From contig OY754978.1 in assembly GCA_963576475.1 (NCBI GenBank), positions 19,041,678-19,105,677 of the forward strand: a stretch of DNA of 64,000 nucleotides, written 5' to 3'. Position 1 is the stretch's first letter, and each line of letters begins with the position of its first letter. The translations under genes were made by a program, and so were the position numbers. The stretch is from Molanna angustata (lineage: Eukaryota; Arthropoda; Insecta; Trichoptera; Molannidae). Positions 33,121 through 45,060 of the stretch are shown here, one piece after another. Below the pieces are notes generated by a model. It had not been told where the DNA came from, searched no databases, and saw nothing but the letters and a program-made list of their open reading frames with translations.

Positions 33121-34206
33121 CGGTTTTTAGTTATTCTTTGTCATAAATGTTGCATTCAAATAACACATGCATAGTACACATTCATTTTATTCTGAGATTG
33201 TAAACAAAGGTATATATTGGTACCCACTTTATAATTTCACACAAACAAACACTGTTAAAAAATTTTCTGTACGGCACTGCTTTAAGTAAAAAAAATACTC
33301 CGACAATCGCGATATACATAAGCAAAACCGCACTTCCGAATTTAGTTATATTCTTTTCACATAATTCACGGAACTAAAATTATTTTTCACATACATCGCG
33401 ACAAAAAAATTCTCACGCACAACAATAATACTGAAGTGACAAAAATTATTAATTTTATATTTTACATACAGATTTACGCGTGATACAGAACATTTAATTG
33501 AACTAGATATATAAATTTCACTGTTAAAACAAATATCGATGGAAAGTTTTCGGTTTTAAACGATAAAACTTCAATTTTGTTATTTTTAATATGTAAACAA
33601 CGCGAACACAGCTCGTGACTAATCTATCTTAATTTCAACTAGCGGTAGAAAAATTCAGTTTTCAATAAACACCATCTACCGAGCGACAATCTAAGTTTTT
33701 GCTAACAAGATATTTACGTACGTTATTTAAATTCATTGCAATCAGAAATATATTTTTATATCAAAAGAGCTCGCAAATAATTAATTAAATTATCACTATT
33801 TAATATATCAAATAGGTACTAATTTCGTGAAATACTTAACTTACCTATTTCATACTTTGTAATTTTGCTTTAAATACCTTTTATACTTTGAAACTTGCAA
33901 AGCATTTTTGTACTTAGACACATTTCAATATTTACCTATTACAAATAGAATATTTCAAACATTTTTGGACTTTGCTGAAATTCATATTATTTTTTTGTTG
34001 CATTGTATACCTAATTAGATACTTGAATTTATTTTCACTTCTAAAATATATTGTAATCAACTTAATTATTATTGACAAATACTTATCATTGTACATATTA
34101 TATTTTTGCAACATGCAACCAACAATATTTTATTTATTCGCTTGCTACAATTGTAAATGTTTATATTATGAAAATTTAAAATTTACAACTGTCAACTGCT
34201 GTTACT

Positions 34207-35094
34207 ATGTACAACTATAGAAGCAAGATGATCAACGTTATCATCATCATCAGCATCAAACCAAGATGGAAAGCGACATTATCAACATCGATAAATCAAG
34301 ATGGCAAACATTGTCAACGGCACCAAATCAAGATGAACAACATTGGCAACGGCACCAAATCAAAATGGACAACTTCAGCAACAAATGGTTTTCATCAGCA
34401 ACCAAGAGCAACACCGACACGCTACAACTCGCTATACTGGCACGTATTCCCAAAGACATCAGACTCACTTGATGCGCGGCAAAGAATGCACAAGCACTCG
34501 CTATACTGGCACGTATTCCCAAAGACATCAGACTCACTTGATGCGCAGCAAAGAATGCACACACAGGCCCCACTGGAGAACTACATACTCCAAAGCTGTC
34601 TAACGCAACAGACACGCCGCAACTTCAACGCTGGAGAACTACTCCAGAGCTGTCGGACACCCAAATATGAACGCACGCACACATCTCGAGCACACAAAAA
34701 CTCACCTCGTCTCATCGCTACGCACGTCTTTGAACGAGGAATGATTTTGTTGGGACGCTGTCCCATCCTTCGTGTTATGCTTATGACTCGCACTCTGTCT
34801 CGCATACCCAAGGAGCTGCTCAACCACGACAACACGACGTCTACACGACACGGTCAACACGACGCTGTCAACACGTCACTGTCAACACACGCTGTCAACA
34901 CGACGACAGTCAACGAAAACTTCGAAAACGCCAACGCAAGCCAACTGCACAGTTCTGCAAATTCGACAAGAATGTTTAGATGCCAATTACACTGCACAGT
35001 TTATCGGACTCCACGGACTACACTGACTCCACGGACTCCACAGCTTTGTGTACTAACAAGCCTCACCGACACACTGCAATTGTCAACGGGCTGA
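34207..35094 (+). CDS. Unrecognised 295-codon ORF in LTR element interior
   Basis: The frame is open for 295 codons, rich in Thr, His, Asn, Arg and Ser. It has no CCHC knuckle, DTG/DSG protease motif, YxDD or integrase HHCC. Much of it consists of degenerate direct repeats (AAATCAAGATG, GGCACCAAATCAAGATG) and a 69-bp tandem duplication at 34428-34562. Another plus frame and a minus frame are also open over part of it, as expected of repetitive GC-richer DNA. It may not be translated. If expressed it would be a novel low-complexity protein. Confidence 0.2.
   Translation: MYNYRSKMINVIIIISIKPRWKATLSTSINQDGKHCQRHQIKMNNIGNGTKSKWTTSATNGFHQQPRATPTRYNSLYWHVFPKTSDSLDARQRMHKHSLYWHVFPKTSDSLDAQQRMHTQAPLENYILQSCLTQQTRRNFNAGELLQSCRTPKYERTHTSRAHKNSPRLIATHVFERGMILLGRCPILRVMLMTRTLSRIPKELLNHDNTTSTRHGQHDAVNTSLSTHAVNTTTVNENFENANASQLHSSANSTRMFRCQLHCTVYRTPRTTLTPRTPQLCVLTSLTDTLQLSTG
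34428..34562 (+). repeat. 69-bp tandem duplication in LTR element interior
   Basis: Two units starting CTCGCTATACTGGCACGTAT, with the second starting at 34497. They are nearly identical (GCGCGGC versus GCGCAGC), so the duplication is recent. Confidence 0.85.
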
Positions 35095-35291
35095 ACGGGA
35101 ACACTGTTTCCAAAGCAATCACATCTTGATCCGTCGCAATCATCATCTGCAACTAGGCAACAGTTCAACTAACACAAGTCTAACCATCTCTCCAAAATTG
35201 TAATGACCACAAAAATCTTCAGCAACGACTGCCTCAGCTCAGCCACACCATGACGTTCTACCAAGGTATCGTGCCATCTTCGATACCACTT

Positions 35292-35303
35292 GGAGGGGAG
35301 GAA
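35292..35303 (+). other. Polypurine tract
   Basis: GGAGGGGAGGAA lies directly against the 3' LTR start TGTGGCAG, the position used to prime plus-strand DNA synthesis. Confidence 0.8.
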
Positions 35304-35978
35304 TGTGGCAGACCACATCTCGAAATTTCTTTCGAGCGCGCGCCTAGCGACGGCAAGTACATTTGTTTATCGCTAGGCCGAGTTCATCGCCCGCAACGTC
35401 AAACAAGTGACAATACTCCTCAACTGGGTATGACACTTCAAATAAATAAGTCTAGAAAGTTCGAGGACATTGAACTTGCTACCCCCAGCGCAGCACTATT
35501 TAAGGGAGTCTACACCTCTACACGTCGTCATTTCATTTCCGTATTTCCGTCACTTCGATTCGTCACATCACGCCGCCGTTCTCGACCACGCCGTCTCGCC
35601 GACACTTCATCTCTCGACCTCGCGAGCACGATGGTACTTCACCATGCGAAGATTCGGACACTTCGAACACACCCGCTAACTCGCTCGTTATACCTACTCA
35701 TCGTGAGAAAGTTCCTTTGTAAGTTATTTCATCAATTGTAAATTTACCCTTAAGCAAACTATTAATTGTGATCAATATACTCATTGTTACTTTTGACCAT
35801 TCTTTCTTCTTCTCTCTAAACCACTGTCCTTGTGTTCTTATTTCAAATCATATCCACTTAGGATATAGTAAACTCTCTTTACTGGTAACCCCTCTGGTTA
35901 CCACATATATTTAATAGTAACCACTCTGGTTACTAACTACTTTCGATTGGTAACCCCTCCGGTTACCAATCAGCTTTA
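35304..35978 (+). repeat. 3' LTR
   Basis: Same 675-bp sequence as 32110-32784 with no difference that I could find by eye. It is followed by CATT (target duplication) and the remainder of the SINE tail. Confidence 0.85.
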
Positions 35979-35995
35979 CATTCTTAAAAAAATAT

Positions 35996-36489
35996 ATATA
36001 AGTACCTATTTTACAGGGGCGAGACTAAAACCTTCCGACTAGGCAAACCCTGGAAGAAAATTAGGAAATGTCGACAATTTAATGTTTTTTTAGCATCGTT
36101 GTTCAATTCAGTGGCCATGAAGAATATTTTTAAAATCACATCCCAAAATAATATTTACATTTGTGGCCATGTAAAGCATCGTATCTACAAACGGTTAAAT
36201 TTTTAATCTTCTCGTATGGTTGCAATGAAATAATTAAACAAATAGTAGTTTAAAATAAAAAAAAATAAACATTTATTGATACGAGATGAAGTTTGCATAC
36301 AAACACATAGACATATATCAACAAATGAAAAGAAAAACAACCTTTCTGGTTCTAAAGGACCATGCTCAGCTATGTTGCAGGAAGACAAGTCCCCCAGCAG
36401 CTGATTTTCAGCATGATTCTAGTTCTTGAATTTCTTAACATAATATTCATAGGCAAGCCAATTCCGCTACTGCTATATTACAAATAGTA
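35996..36489. other. No gene recognised
   Basis: AT-rich spacer. The minus-strand frame near 36203-36388 shows no domain. Confidence 0.4.
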
Positions 36490-36825
36490 CCTATTCAACG
36501 CAGCTGCTAGGTTGATATATGGAGCTGACAAAAGATACATAACACCTCTCTTAATGAACTACCCTGGTTGAAATGTCCAGAACGAGTAGACTATAAGTTA
36601 TGCCTGTTAGTGTTTAAGGTTCTGAACGACTTGGCTCCAGACAACATTCAAGAACTCTGTCAAAAGAATGTTGCTTCCGGAAGACAGCTTACATTGAGAT
36701 CATCTGGATCACAGAAAACCTCTTGAAAAGAATTTGACAGAATGTGGCTTACTATGATCGCAGTTTCAGTGTGAACGGGCCTTTAAAGTAGAATAAATTG
36801 CCCCTTGACATATGTGGAAATCAGA
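36490..36825 (+). pseudogene. CR1-like RT C-terminal fragment, decayed
   Basis: Plus frames read AARLIYGADKRYITPLL, then ERVDYKLCLLVFKVLNDLAP, SGRQLTLRSS and weak end motifs, with frameshifts and stops near 36565 and 36723. AAR(L/I), a KLC(L)LVYK-like segment and LAP are hallmarks of the CR1-clade RT thumb and C-terminal region. There is no catalytic domain. Confidence 0.75.
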
Positions 36826-36837
36826 GCATTGACATCT

Positions 36838-36912
36838 TCGGCAGACTACTTCTGTGCCAAAGTCCTGGGTTCGATCCCCAGCAGAGGATAATATTTGTAA
36901 AATTGAAAACAG
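36838..36912 (+). repeat. tRNA-like SINE head
   Basis: GTGCCAAAGTCCTGGGTTCG and ATCCCCAGCAGAGG give a strong B box (GGTTCGATCC) in a GCAG...CTGTGCC context. The A box is poor. It is related in style to 60395-60560. Confidence 0.55.
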
Positions 36913-37012
36913 ACGAACAATAAATTAAAGATTTATTTATTTATCGTATGACATAGTGAATACATCAAAATTTAACCAACAAACACACAGTTATCATCAT
37001 TCGCCCTTTTCC

Positions 37013-37883
37013 TCATGACTGAGGAAAGCGGCTGTAGTCTGTCGCCACACGTATGGCCCGCCTCCATGCCAATCTGTTTTGGGCTGAACGCAGAGCACCA
37101 GTCACCGAAGACCCCATTGTGGACTTAACCAAATCGCTCCATCTGGTCGGTGAGCGACCACGAGATCTCCGTCCCTCCACGCTGCCCATCACAACAAGCT
37201 TCTCGAGGCAGTCTGGTTCCCTTCTGGCAATGTTATCGATCCTTAGCTCGTCTAGAATTGACACATTGGTTCTTCTGGCTGTCCATGGGATGCGCAGCAT
37301 ACGCCTCCAGTACCACATTTCGAAAGCATCGATCCTCTTTCGGTCTGACTCCCTAAGTGTCCATGTTTCCACACCATACAGGAACATCGGGAATATCAGA
37401 GCCCTGATGAGTCTAGCCTTCGTGTTTTTCGTAATGGTCCTGTCCTTCCATACTCTTGTGAGCTTTCCCAGTGCTCCCTTTGCCATGGCGATGCGTCTTT
37501 TTACTTCCGCTTCACAACCACCGGTGTCACATATGTTGGAACCCAGATATGTGAAGTCATGTACTATCTCAAGATGGTTTAGAGAGTTTATTGGGGGAAG
37601 TTTACATGCTCTATCAATCACCATCAGTTTGGTTTTGCATTGGTTTGTGATAAACTTTCCCTCTCAACACGATCCAAAAGTTGTTTCATATCGGTCTCGT
37701 TTGTGGCTACTAGAGTTGTGTCGTCTGCAAAGCGTAAGTTGGAGATTTTCTTGCCACCAATACTGAATCCGGCCTCCCAACCATCCAGAGCTTTCCTCAT
37801 TATATACTCTCCGTATATGTTAAAAAGAGCAGGGGACAGTATACATCGCTGGCGGACACCCTTCTGGACTGAGAAGGGTGTCC
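37013..37883 (-). pseudogene. FADD-type non-LTR RT, palm to C-terminus, frameshifted
   Basis: From 37883 downwards the minus strand encodes GVRQ-like VRQRCILSPALFNIYGEYIM, then LRFADDTTLVATN (catalytic FADD near 37730), then after a frameshift near 37630 a 203-residue frame: FTYLGSNI, RALIFPMFLYGVETWTL, RRMLRIPWTARRTNVSIL and GRSPTRWSDLV. The N-terminal RT and endonuclease are missing. The expected GHV motif is replaced by a small deletion near RREPDCLEKL. A 12-bp perfect inverted repeat (37854-37883) sits at the 5' end. Confidence 0.8.
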
Positions 37884-37919
37884 ACCGGGTGTGTGGAAGG
37901 GTGACACACAGTTATACAT

Positions 37920-38215
37920 AAACAAAATACTATCACACACTCAAGTCGAGGGCTCCGAGCCAGTCCACAAATGCAGGTGTCAGTTCGAAAATATCCGTCT
38001 TTGGGCCCTTATATGCACGGACGCTGCATTCCTCCAGTATATGTTACATTGCCCCACTTTGCCATGAAGTAGTTACAGCGTCCATGTCCAGTTCGGATCC
38101 TATTTAGAGAGATCCGCAGCCTACCGTCGTTGGAGTACCCATGTACCCATTAACATCCAGATTGGAGTTTTCCCAGTCATTTATGCAAGTCTCATTCAGG
38201 CTGAAACCCTCTCAT
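37920..38215 (-). pseudogene. Jockey-type non-LTR ORF2 end with zinc-knuckle remnant
   Basis: The minus frame reads HILEECSVRAYKG, DIFELTPAFVDWLGALDL and stops near 37930. HxxxEC followed by a RAYKG and WL.ALDL tail is typical of the last residues of Jockey-like ORF2. In-frame stops lie at 38050 and 38105. It is adjacent to, but a different family from, the FADD-type copy. Confidence 0.6.
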
Positions 38216-39220
38216 AGAAATGATGTACCTTTACAAAATTATTATCTTACTGTGTAGACTCATCATACTTACCTACTTTCTCAGTTTTTGTTCTATGTCG
38301 ACTGATGTTATATAAACTACAAAGGACATATTCATTATTTTTTTAAATATCAAATTGAAACCTACATAAAAATGGTTGACTTAATTTCCTTATCTTAATT
38401 TAATGTATTTTAACGAATATAAATACATTTACCAAACACGCGGAGGCATGGTCAAGTGACCGGTATAAACAAAAAAAATGTTTTTGATAATAATGGAGTT
38501 ATTTAAAGAATGGGTACTTTAAATAATATTTGATATAAATATTTTATTATGAATACTTCAATGTCATTTTATGAAAGTGATGTACCTTTTTACCAATTTG
38601 AAAATAAAAATATCAAATATCAAGTTTCCTGCGCTTGGGGTCACTTTAAAATGTTTGACAGTTAAAAAAATAAGGACTATTCATATCCATCAAAATTTTA
38701 TGGGATCCAAGCGAGTATTATTTATATACAAATTTGTACAATTTTAAAATAATCGAATGAGTACATTCGGTCGAAAATCGATAAAGTATAATAAACACGC
38801 CGTACATAGTACACAGCACGCACATACAGATACATTGTGATGAAACTTTCAGAATACAATCTCACTATATTCCGCAGTAAAAAAATAAACTCAAAAATTG
38901 CGAATTCATAGCTCCCCACTATATCCCCTTTGGGCAGCGAGGAGTAAAAATGTCAAAAAATAATCGTACCGGACGAAGCCAACTAATAAACAATTAAAAA
39001 TGTGTATTGTATCTCCAGTGAAGAAACCTACAAAATATACAATAGGGTGGTATACAGAATATAAAAATAGGCATGTATTCAGAATATTTCAAATTAAAAT
39101 ATTTCGTTTTGTCATTTTGCTTTGTTCCCGAAGACTGAATAAAACCTTAATACCGCTAAATTGACGATCTGACATTTGGAGAATACACTCTATATATTAT
39201 ACATATACATACATACCTAT
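38216..39220. other. No gene recognised (1 kb)
   Basis: AT-rich. Short frames on both strands lack motifs. Confidence 0.4.
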
Positions 39221-39224
39221 ATAT

Positions 39225-39703
39225 ACAGCATGTCCTGAAAGTCAATGTCGAAAGGGTGACAGACCAACTCATAACTGAAGAGAATATCGAAATATGACCT
39301 TGGTAAAAAGTCACTCGTTTTCGAGACATTGTCACATTTTTGTATTTCGTGAATAGCGACACTTTCACAAAATTCCATATTATTAAATTATATTTTTTTA
39401 ACGCAACCCTCGATAATCTTGATATTAGATTCGTCCAAAAGTTTTGCTTTACATTTGAAAAAAATGTTTTTCCTACATTTGATATGCTTTGTTTTATTTG
39501 CGAATTATTCAGTGGTACGTTTCAATAATTATAATTTAAGTACATGGAATTTTGAGACTTACGAACTCAAAATACGAACAAAGGCGATTTACACAAAATT
39601 CAAAAAAGTGCCAGTATATCGAAAACGAGGTCATGTTTCGATATTCAGGACAGTCATCAGTTGGATTCTTCATGGAATGACGTTTACTTTCGGAACGCCC
39701 TGT
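39225..39703. mobile_element. ~480-bp MITE with long imperfect inverted ends
   Basis: Left ACAGCATGTCCTGAAAGTCA and the reverse complement of the right end ACAGGGCGTTCCGAAAGTAA align. Inverted homology continues about 120 bases: AATATCGAAATATGACCT versus AATATCGAAACATGACCT, CTCGTTTTCGA, then TTTTTG.ATTT. Flanks are TATAT on the left and GTATG on the right, so a TA-type duplication is possible but unclear. There is no transposase. Confidence 0.6.
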
Positions 39704-40099
39704 GTATGCAGATACCAGGGCTGTTTCATTAAAACATTTTTCGGAGATATCCTCCAAAATTAAATTCAAAACATTTTCATTTGGTGTTTTCAAAGCTCCC
39801 CGGGTATCAACGCGCTTCCGCACAGAGTATAATAATGTATCTTAATATGGAATTTTAAAAAAATATCATATAATTTAGTACCGGTTTCTGGGAAATGCTC
39901 TTTTGTTGTGCAATGATCAAAGCCGTTCTTATAATGTCTTTGAATAAATATTTCCTTAATTTGCGAAAGAATTATTTACGTACGAATTTAATAAAAATAA
40001 ATCATAATTAAAAATAATAATTATTAGTTCAATATAATAAAAAAAATAACATAAGAATATACCTAATTAGAAATTGAACACGAATGATAAAAAATATTA

Positions 40100-40320
40100 A
40101 CAATGTAAGAGATGGATTGAAAGCAAATTTCGTCCTTGAATATATAGGATGACCATGTGATACTTTGAAAGGAGGAAACAAAAAAGATTGAACAATCGGT
40201 CTGCATGTATGAGACATAGCGTGAATGTAAAAGAAGCTATAAAATTAGGAAGGATAAATGTGTATGGCGCTTCGTTTCTCTCTGCCAATCCCTTTAAGGA
40301 ATGTCGTGATGGAATGAATG
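40100..40320 (+). pseudogene. YADD-family RT C-terminal fragment
   Basis: Frames read NVRDGLKAN, then NNRSACMRHSVNVKEAIK and YGASFLSANP, then CCTTTAAGGAATGTCGTGAT, matching the C-terminus and 3' UTR of 2793-3626. Stops and frameshifts lie between 40140 and 40190. Confidence 0.7.
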
Positions 40321-40492
40321 ATGCCGCGTGCCGTGATGAATGTAAATATCAATATGAATATGACCGTGTTGAGATGTCAATTTTGCTGTCGACTTTGCGT
40401 TGAGTTCATACTTTACAGGATTCATTCATGCCATCATGGTTTATCTCTTTGCCATCACGGCTTTTAATAATTATCTCTTGGTTTTATAAAAG

Positions 40493-41095
40493 AACTAACG
40501 AACCCCCGGCAAACTTCGTATTGCCTGTATAATTTATTTAAAAATGGTCCTTCATTACCACCCGTCCCTTCAGGCCCTTCTGTACCTCCCGTCCTTTCAG
40601 GCCCTTCAGTACTTCCCGTCCTTTCAGGCCCTTCAGTACCTCCCGTCCCTTCAGTACCTCCCGTCCCTTCAGTACCTCCTGTCCCTTCAGGCCCTTAAGT
40701 ACCTCCCGTCCCTTCATTAGGTAACGAAAAAGTTTAAATCCAGAAACCATCCTGGAAGACCTGCCAAGAGATGAAAGGACAGTCCTTCTTTTCCCAGGAT
40801 ACTCCACCTTCATAGGTAAAATTACCAAATACACGAAGAAGATGAAAAATGTTTAATTCCTGAAACCTGTGAAGAGATGGAATGAAAATTGTACCTTCTT
40901 CTCCCAGGAAAGTCCACCTTCATAGGTCAAATGATCTAATACCCGATGAAGAAGAAGAAAAATGTATTAATCCAGAAACCATCCCGAGCATTCGCTCGAG
41001 AATTCACCAAAGTTTCATTGCAATCGGATGAATGGGTTAGGAGCGCCTAGCATACATATATACATGGATACAAACATTGAAATTTATAATATAGA
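40493..41095 (+). mobile_element. Repeat Y copy, near full length
   Basis: It starts ACTAACGAACCCCCGGCAAA and TTGCCTGT. It has eight or nine units of AGTACCTCCCGTCCCTTC (40555-40715) and two ~115-bp units with AGTCCACCTTCATAGGT. It ends CATCCCGAGCATTCGC, ACCAAAGTTTCATTGCAATC, GAGCGCC and ATTTATAATATAGATGA. It is the clearest copy for defining both ends. Confidence 0.65.
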
Positions 41096-41097
41096 TG

Positions 41098-41247
41098 AAT
41101 ATGTCCCAGTAGTAACATCCTCATACACTCCCAAAATTAAGCATAAATGATTGTGCTATAGGTGAACGAAATCGGTCGTGGCAGGATTCGAACTTGCGAC
41201 CACTGGATTACAAACCCAGGGCGCTAACCGCTCTGCCACCACCCATC
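41098..41247 (-). repeat. tRNA-headed SINE copy
   Basis: The reverse complement reads GGGTGGTGGCAGAGCGGTTA, GCGCCCTGGGTTTGTAATCC, GGTCGCAAGTTCGAATCCTG, CGATTTCGTTCACCTATAG and CATTTATGCTTAATTTTGGG. It is the best-preserved head of the three copies, and again has no proper tRNA acceptor pairing. Confidence 0.8.
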
Positions 41248-42300
41248 TTAACCCACCCATTTTTTTGTTTTGGATTTTCATAGAAATAAAATAAAAAAAA
41301 ACTTGCTAAATACTTATCGTAAAAAGGATTTAATATGTTGTAAGGATTCTCTTTTAAAACATTATTAAATAACCACCTTGGCATATTGAATTCTCTATCT
41401 CAAGGTTTCAATAAATATATAAAAAAAACTGTAAGCAATACGGACTTGTGAATATTTTATTTGTTCACCTAGGAACTGAATAAGTTTTTCACGATAGAGC
41501 TTCTTTCTTGGATCTTTGATATTTAATATTCAAGATAAAATTTCATCCTTTCAATACTGGTTCTGGCTTTTAATGGGAAATATACCAAAGATAACTTTCT
41601 TTTACGTAGACCGAAATATTCGGGATACTTAGGCAGATATAAAATTCATGGCTAAAAAGTGAGGAACTTTATAAAGAAACCTACCAATATTCACTTATAT
41701 AATCATTCCCAATGAACCCTTTACATGGTAAACGATTATTTTATGTCTTTCAAAATACAGTGACAGAATAAGGTATCTAACGTAGGTACCTACTTGAAAA
41801 AATTAAGTCATCATCATAACTAGTTAGGTACTTACAACGATATATGAGGAATTCTTTAACTTCAAGTATCTGATAAAAATATTGCCTTATATATTATATT
41901 CCCTAGGCGATCTACATCGGTTAAAGTGTCCAAAATGAATAGACTATTTATATGTAACTTCTTGTATGAAATATGCTTGATAGTAGTTTCTTGTTTTGAC
42001 CGACGAGCAGCCGCTCCGGGGATGAAAATAGCTACATGTTCTAGAATGTTCCCTATAGAAGTATAGAGTGAGATAGGATACTGCGAATACATGTAAATAT
42101 GTACCTCAATACTACGAACAAAATAATGCATATTATTCCCTAATTACCGTAACGGTACTATATTAAGAAGTTAGGTAATGGGTGAAATTATAATTGTTAC
42201 AACAATGCAAGCAGATAATTATGTATGTAGTTACTTTATAATAGTATAATTAACGCACGGAATATCGCCAATAACGGAGGAAATCTGTCACGGCCACTTT
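41248..42300. other. No gene recognised (1 kb)
   Basis: AT-rich spacer leading to the AT microsatellite. No motif was found. Confidence 0.4.
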
Positions 42301-42305
42301 GTCAC

Positions 42306-43193
<888 letters not shown>

Positions 43194-43399
43194 AAGAAAA
43201 ACTGCCGTAAGAGTATGACAGATTGCCGTAGGAATACGATCCATAGAAAACAATTTTAACAGTTTTTTTCATCTCATATTCAAATGCAATAAATAAAATG
43301 AAAATTCTTAATAATCGATAAATATTTTAATTGAGGTCAATAAATGTTGATTCTTAACTTTAAACAGTATTTTTGTTTAAAATTATTATTTATTTGACT

Positions 43400-44080
43400 A
43401 TACGGCTAAGCTTTTTACAATAAACAATGTTCACAATAGTTTCTACAGTATTTTTTAAATAAATAACAAGAATCAATGATCTACAAAAAAATTACAATTA
43501 TAATAATAATGGACTCACAAAAAGCATTATAACAATAATAGATTTTTAAAAAAACGAAATCACTAGATACTATACAAAAAGCCGAAAATAAAAGGGCAAA
43601 TAAAAAAAACACCTTGAATGAATTAAAAAATAAAACAATTTAATTATTAGTGAACGAAATATTATGACGTATGCATGACGGGAGTACAGGGCTCTAAACA
43701 ACGCACTTTTATAATGTGACAGATCAGAGGTAAAAATATCCACGGGAGCATACCTATTACCTAGTCTAGGTAATAAGAAATTTTTATGTGCAATTGTTCT
43801 AAAATTTGAATGATATAGTAAAAAAATGTTCTTGTATTGTCAGAAAATAGCGTTGAGCTGCTTGTACTGAGAAATATGTGGTGAAAAGGCAAGTATTGTG
43901 TAGGTACTGGGATACTGAACGTTCTTTCAGTATTTGAACGAAAAGGCAACCGTGTTTGTTGCACTACAAAATATTTTATGCTTGTAATCAAAATGTAAAG
44001 TAAATTTTTGTATGCGACCTTATTCCACGATTGAAACAAAACACTTCCTAAACAATGATTAGGGCATTGCATGTAATTTT
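43400..44080 (-). pseudogene. Possible non-LTR 3' end, unresolved
   Basis: A 103-residue minus frame (43761-44072) contains a FSIP..TQY and LSTSSSTLF pattern that loosely resembles the end of CR1/Jockey RTs. It is followed by an AT-rich stretch ending in AAATAATTATTT-type sequence. The match is weak and could be chance. Confidence 0.25.
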
Positions 44081-44970
44081 TATAACTTGTGAAAACTAAA
44101 GATACGGTATCGTATTGATATAAGTAGAACTTAAATATCTATTCAATGTCAAAATTTAATGTCCTACATCTACATAATATATTTATCGTTTTTATTGAGA
44201 CAATACGATATTTGTATGTATGCAGGTACTTTAGTAGATGTTCAGGTTAATTTAGCAAGCTGAATTTTTAACTGCTTTTGTATGCGACGCAATCTTGACG
44301 AACTCCCCTATTATCGGTAATCAAAATAAAAAAAAATTATTAATGCCCTTACACAACAGCAACAAGTTACTTGTCGTTATTTCTGACTTATCGTTGTGTT
44401 GAACCATCACATTCCATGGAGTTGAACCAATTTGAATAGCAGGAAGGGAGTCATTTTATGCATCAAGGATGCCCTTCCTTAAATTATATTGTACCTATAC
44501 TACCCATAAATTATTTTATACCTATGTGAGTCCTTGGGATTGTATTCACAGAGAAATTTATTTTTATAATTATTACTATTAATGTGATCTCATTTAGGTA
44601 TATATTCAAAATATATCATTATACTTACTTAAAAATTGTAACTATACCTTTTAACATATACCTTCATATGTATCGAGTGATTCTTGAACACGATTCCTTC
44701 CGTATCAATCAATATATTAATTTTTTACTTATTGCTGTGTCATCTTTTTTTTCGTTTGGGGTTGTCATTTGTAAATAAAAAAAGTACCGTAAGGAATTTT
44801 CTTGAGGCTTCAAATCGCTGGATTGGTTTGAAGAGATTTCCAAATAGCAATAAACCCCCCTTTGTGCATTTGATTGTACAAAATTAAATAAATAAATACT
44901 TACGAAAGAATTCGACTCCTGAGCCATAGATCGTCATTAAGATTCTGGATGAATACATATTTTTATAAAA
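44081..44970. other. No gene recognised
   Basis: AT-rich. Short frames only. Confidence 0.4.
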
Positions 44971-45060
44971 TATTCTAAAGTGTGGTAACTTGTTATTGAG
45001 AATAGTCTTTTATAATATACTCTAAAGTGTGTTAACTTGTTATTGAGTATAGTCTAGAAT
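44971..45060 (+). repeat. 47-bp tandem duplication
   Basis: TATTCTAAAGTGTGGTAACT and TACTCTAAAGTGTGTTAACT begin two units 47 bases apart, each followed by TGTTATTGAG and ATAGTCT. Confidence 0.75.

Larger units (their letters stand above)
32110..35978 (+). mobile_element. Non-autonomous LTR retrotransposon (LARD-like), 3.87 kb
   Basis: Two 675-bp direct LTRs flank 2,519 bp. A primer-binding site TGGTGACCCCGA follows the 5' LTR, a purine tract GGAGGGGAGGAA precedes the 3' LTR, and the 4-bp CATT is duplicated (32106-32109 and 35979-35982). The LTRs appear identical, so insertion is recent. The interior encodes no recognisable gag, protease, RT, RNase H or integrase, so mobilisation would need proteins from another element. 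A 4-bp duplication fits a Ty3/gypsy-type integrase, by inference. Confidence 0.85.

Noticed and set aside
37053..37766. 237-codon plus-strand frame
   Set aside because: Antisense of the FADD-type RT copy, whose conserved motifs are on the minus strand.
40538..40834. Minus-strand frame with repeated EVLKGLKGR units
   Set aside because: Translation of the AGTACCTCCCGTCCCTTC minisatellite of repeat Y.
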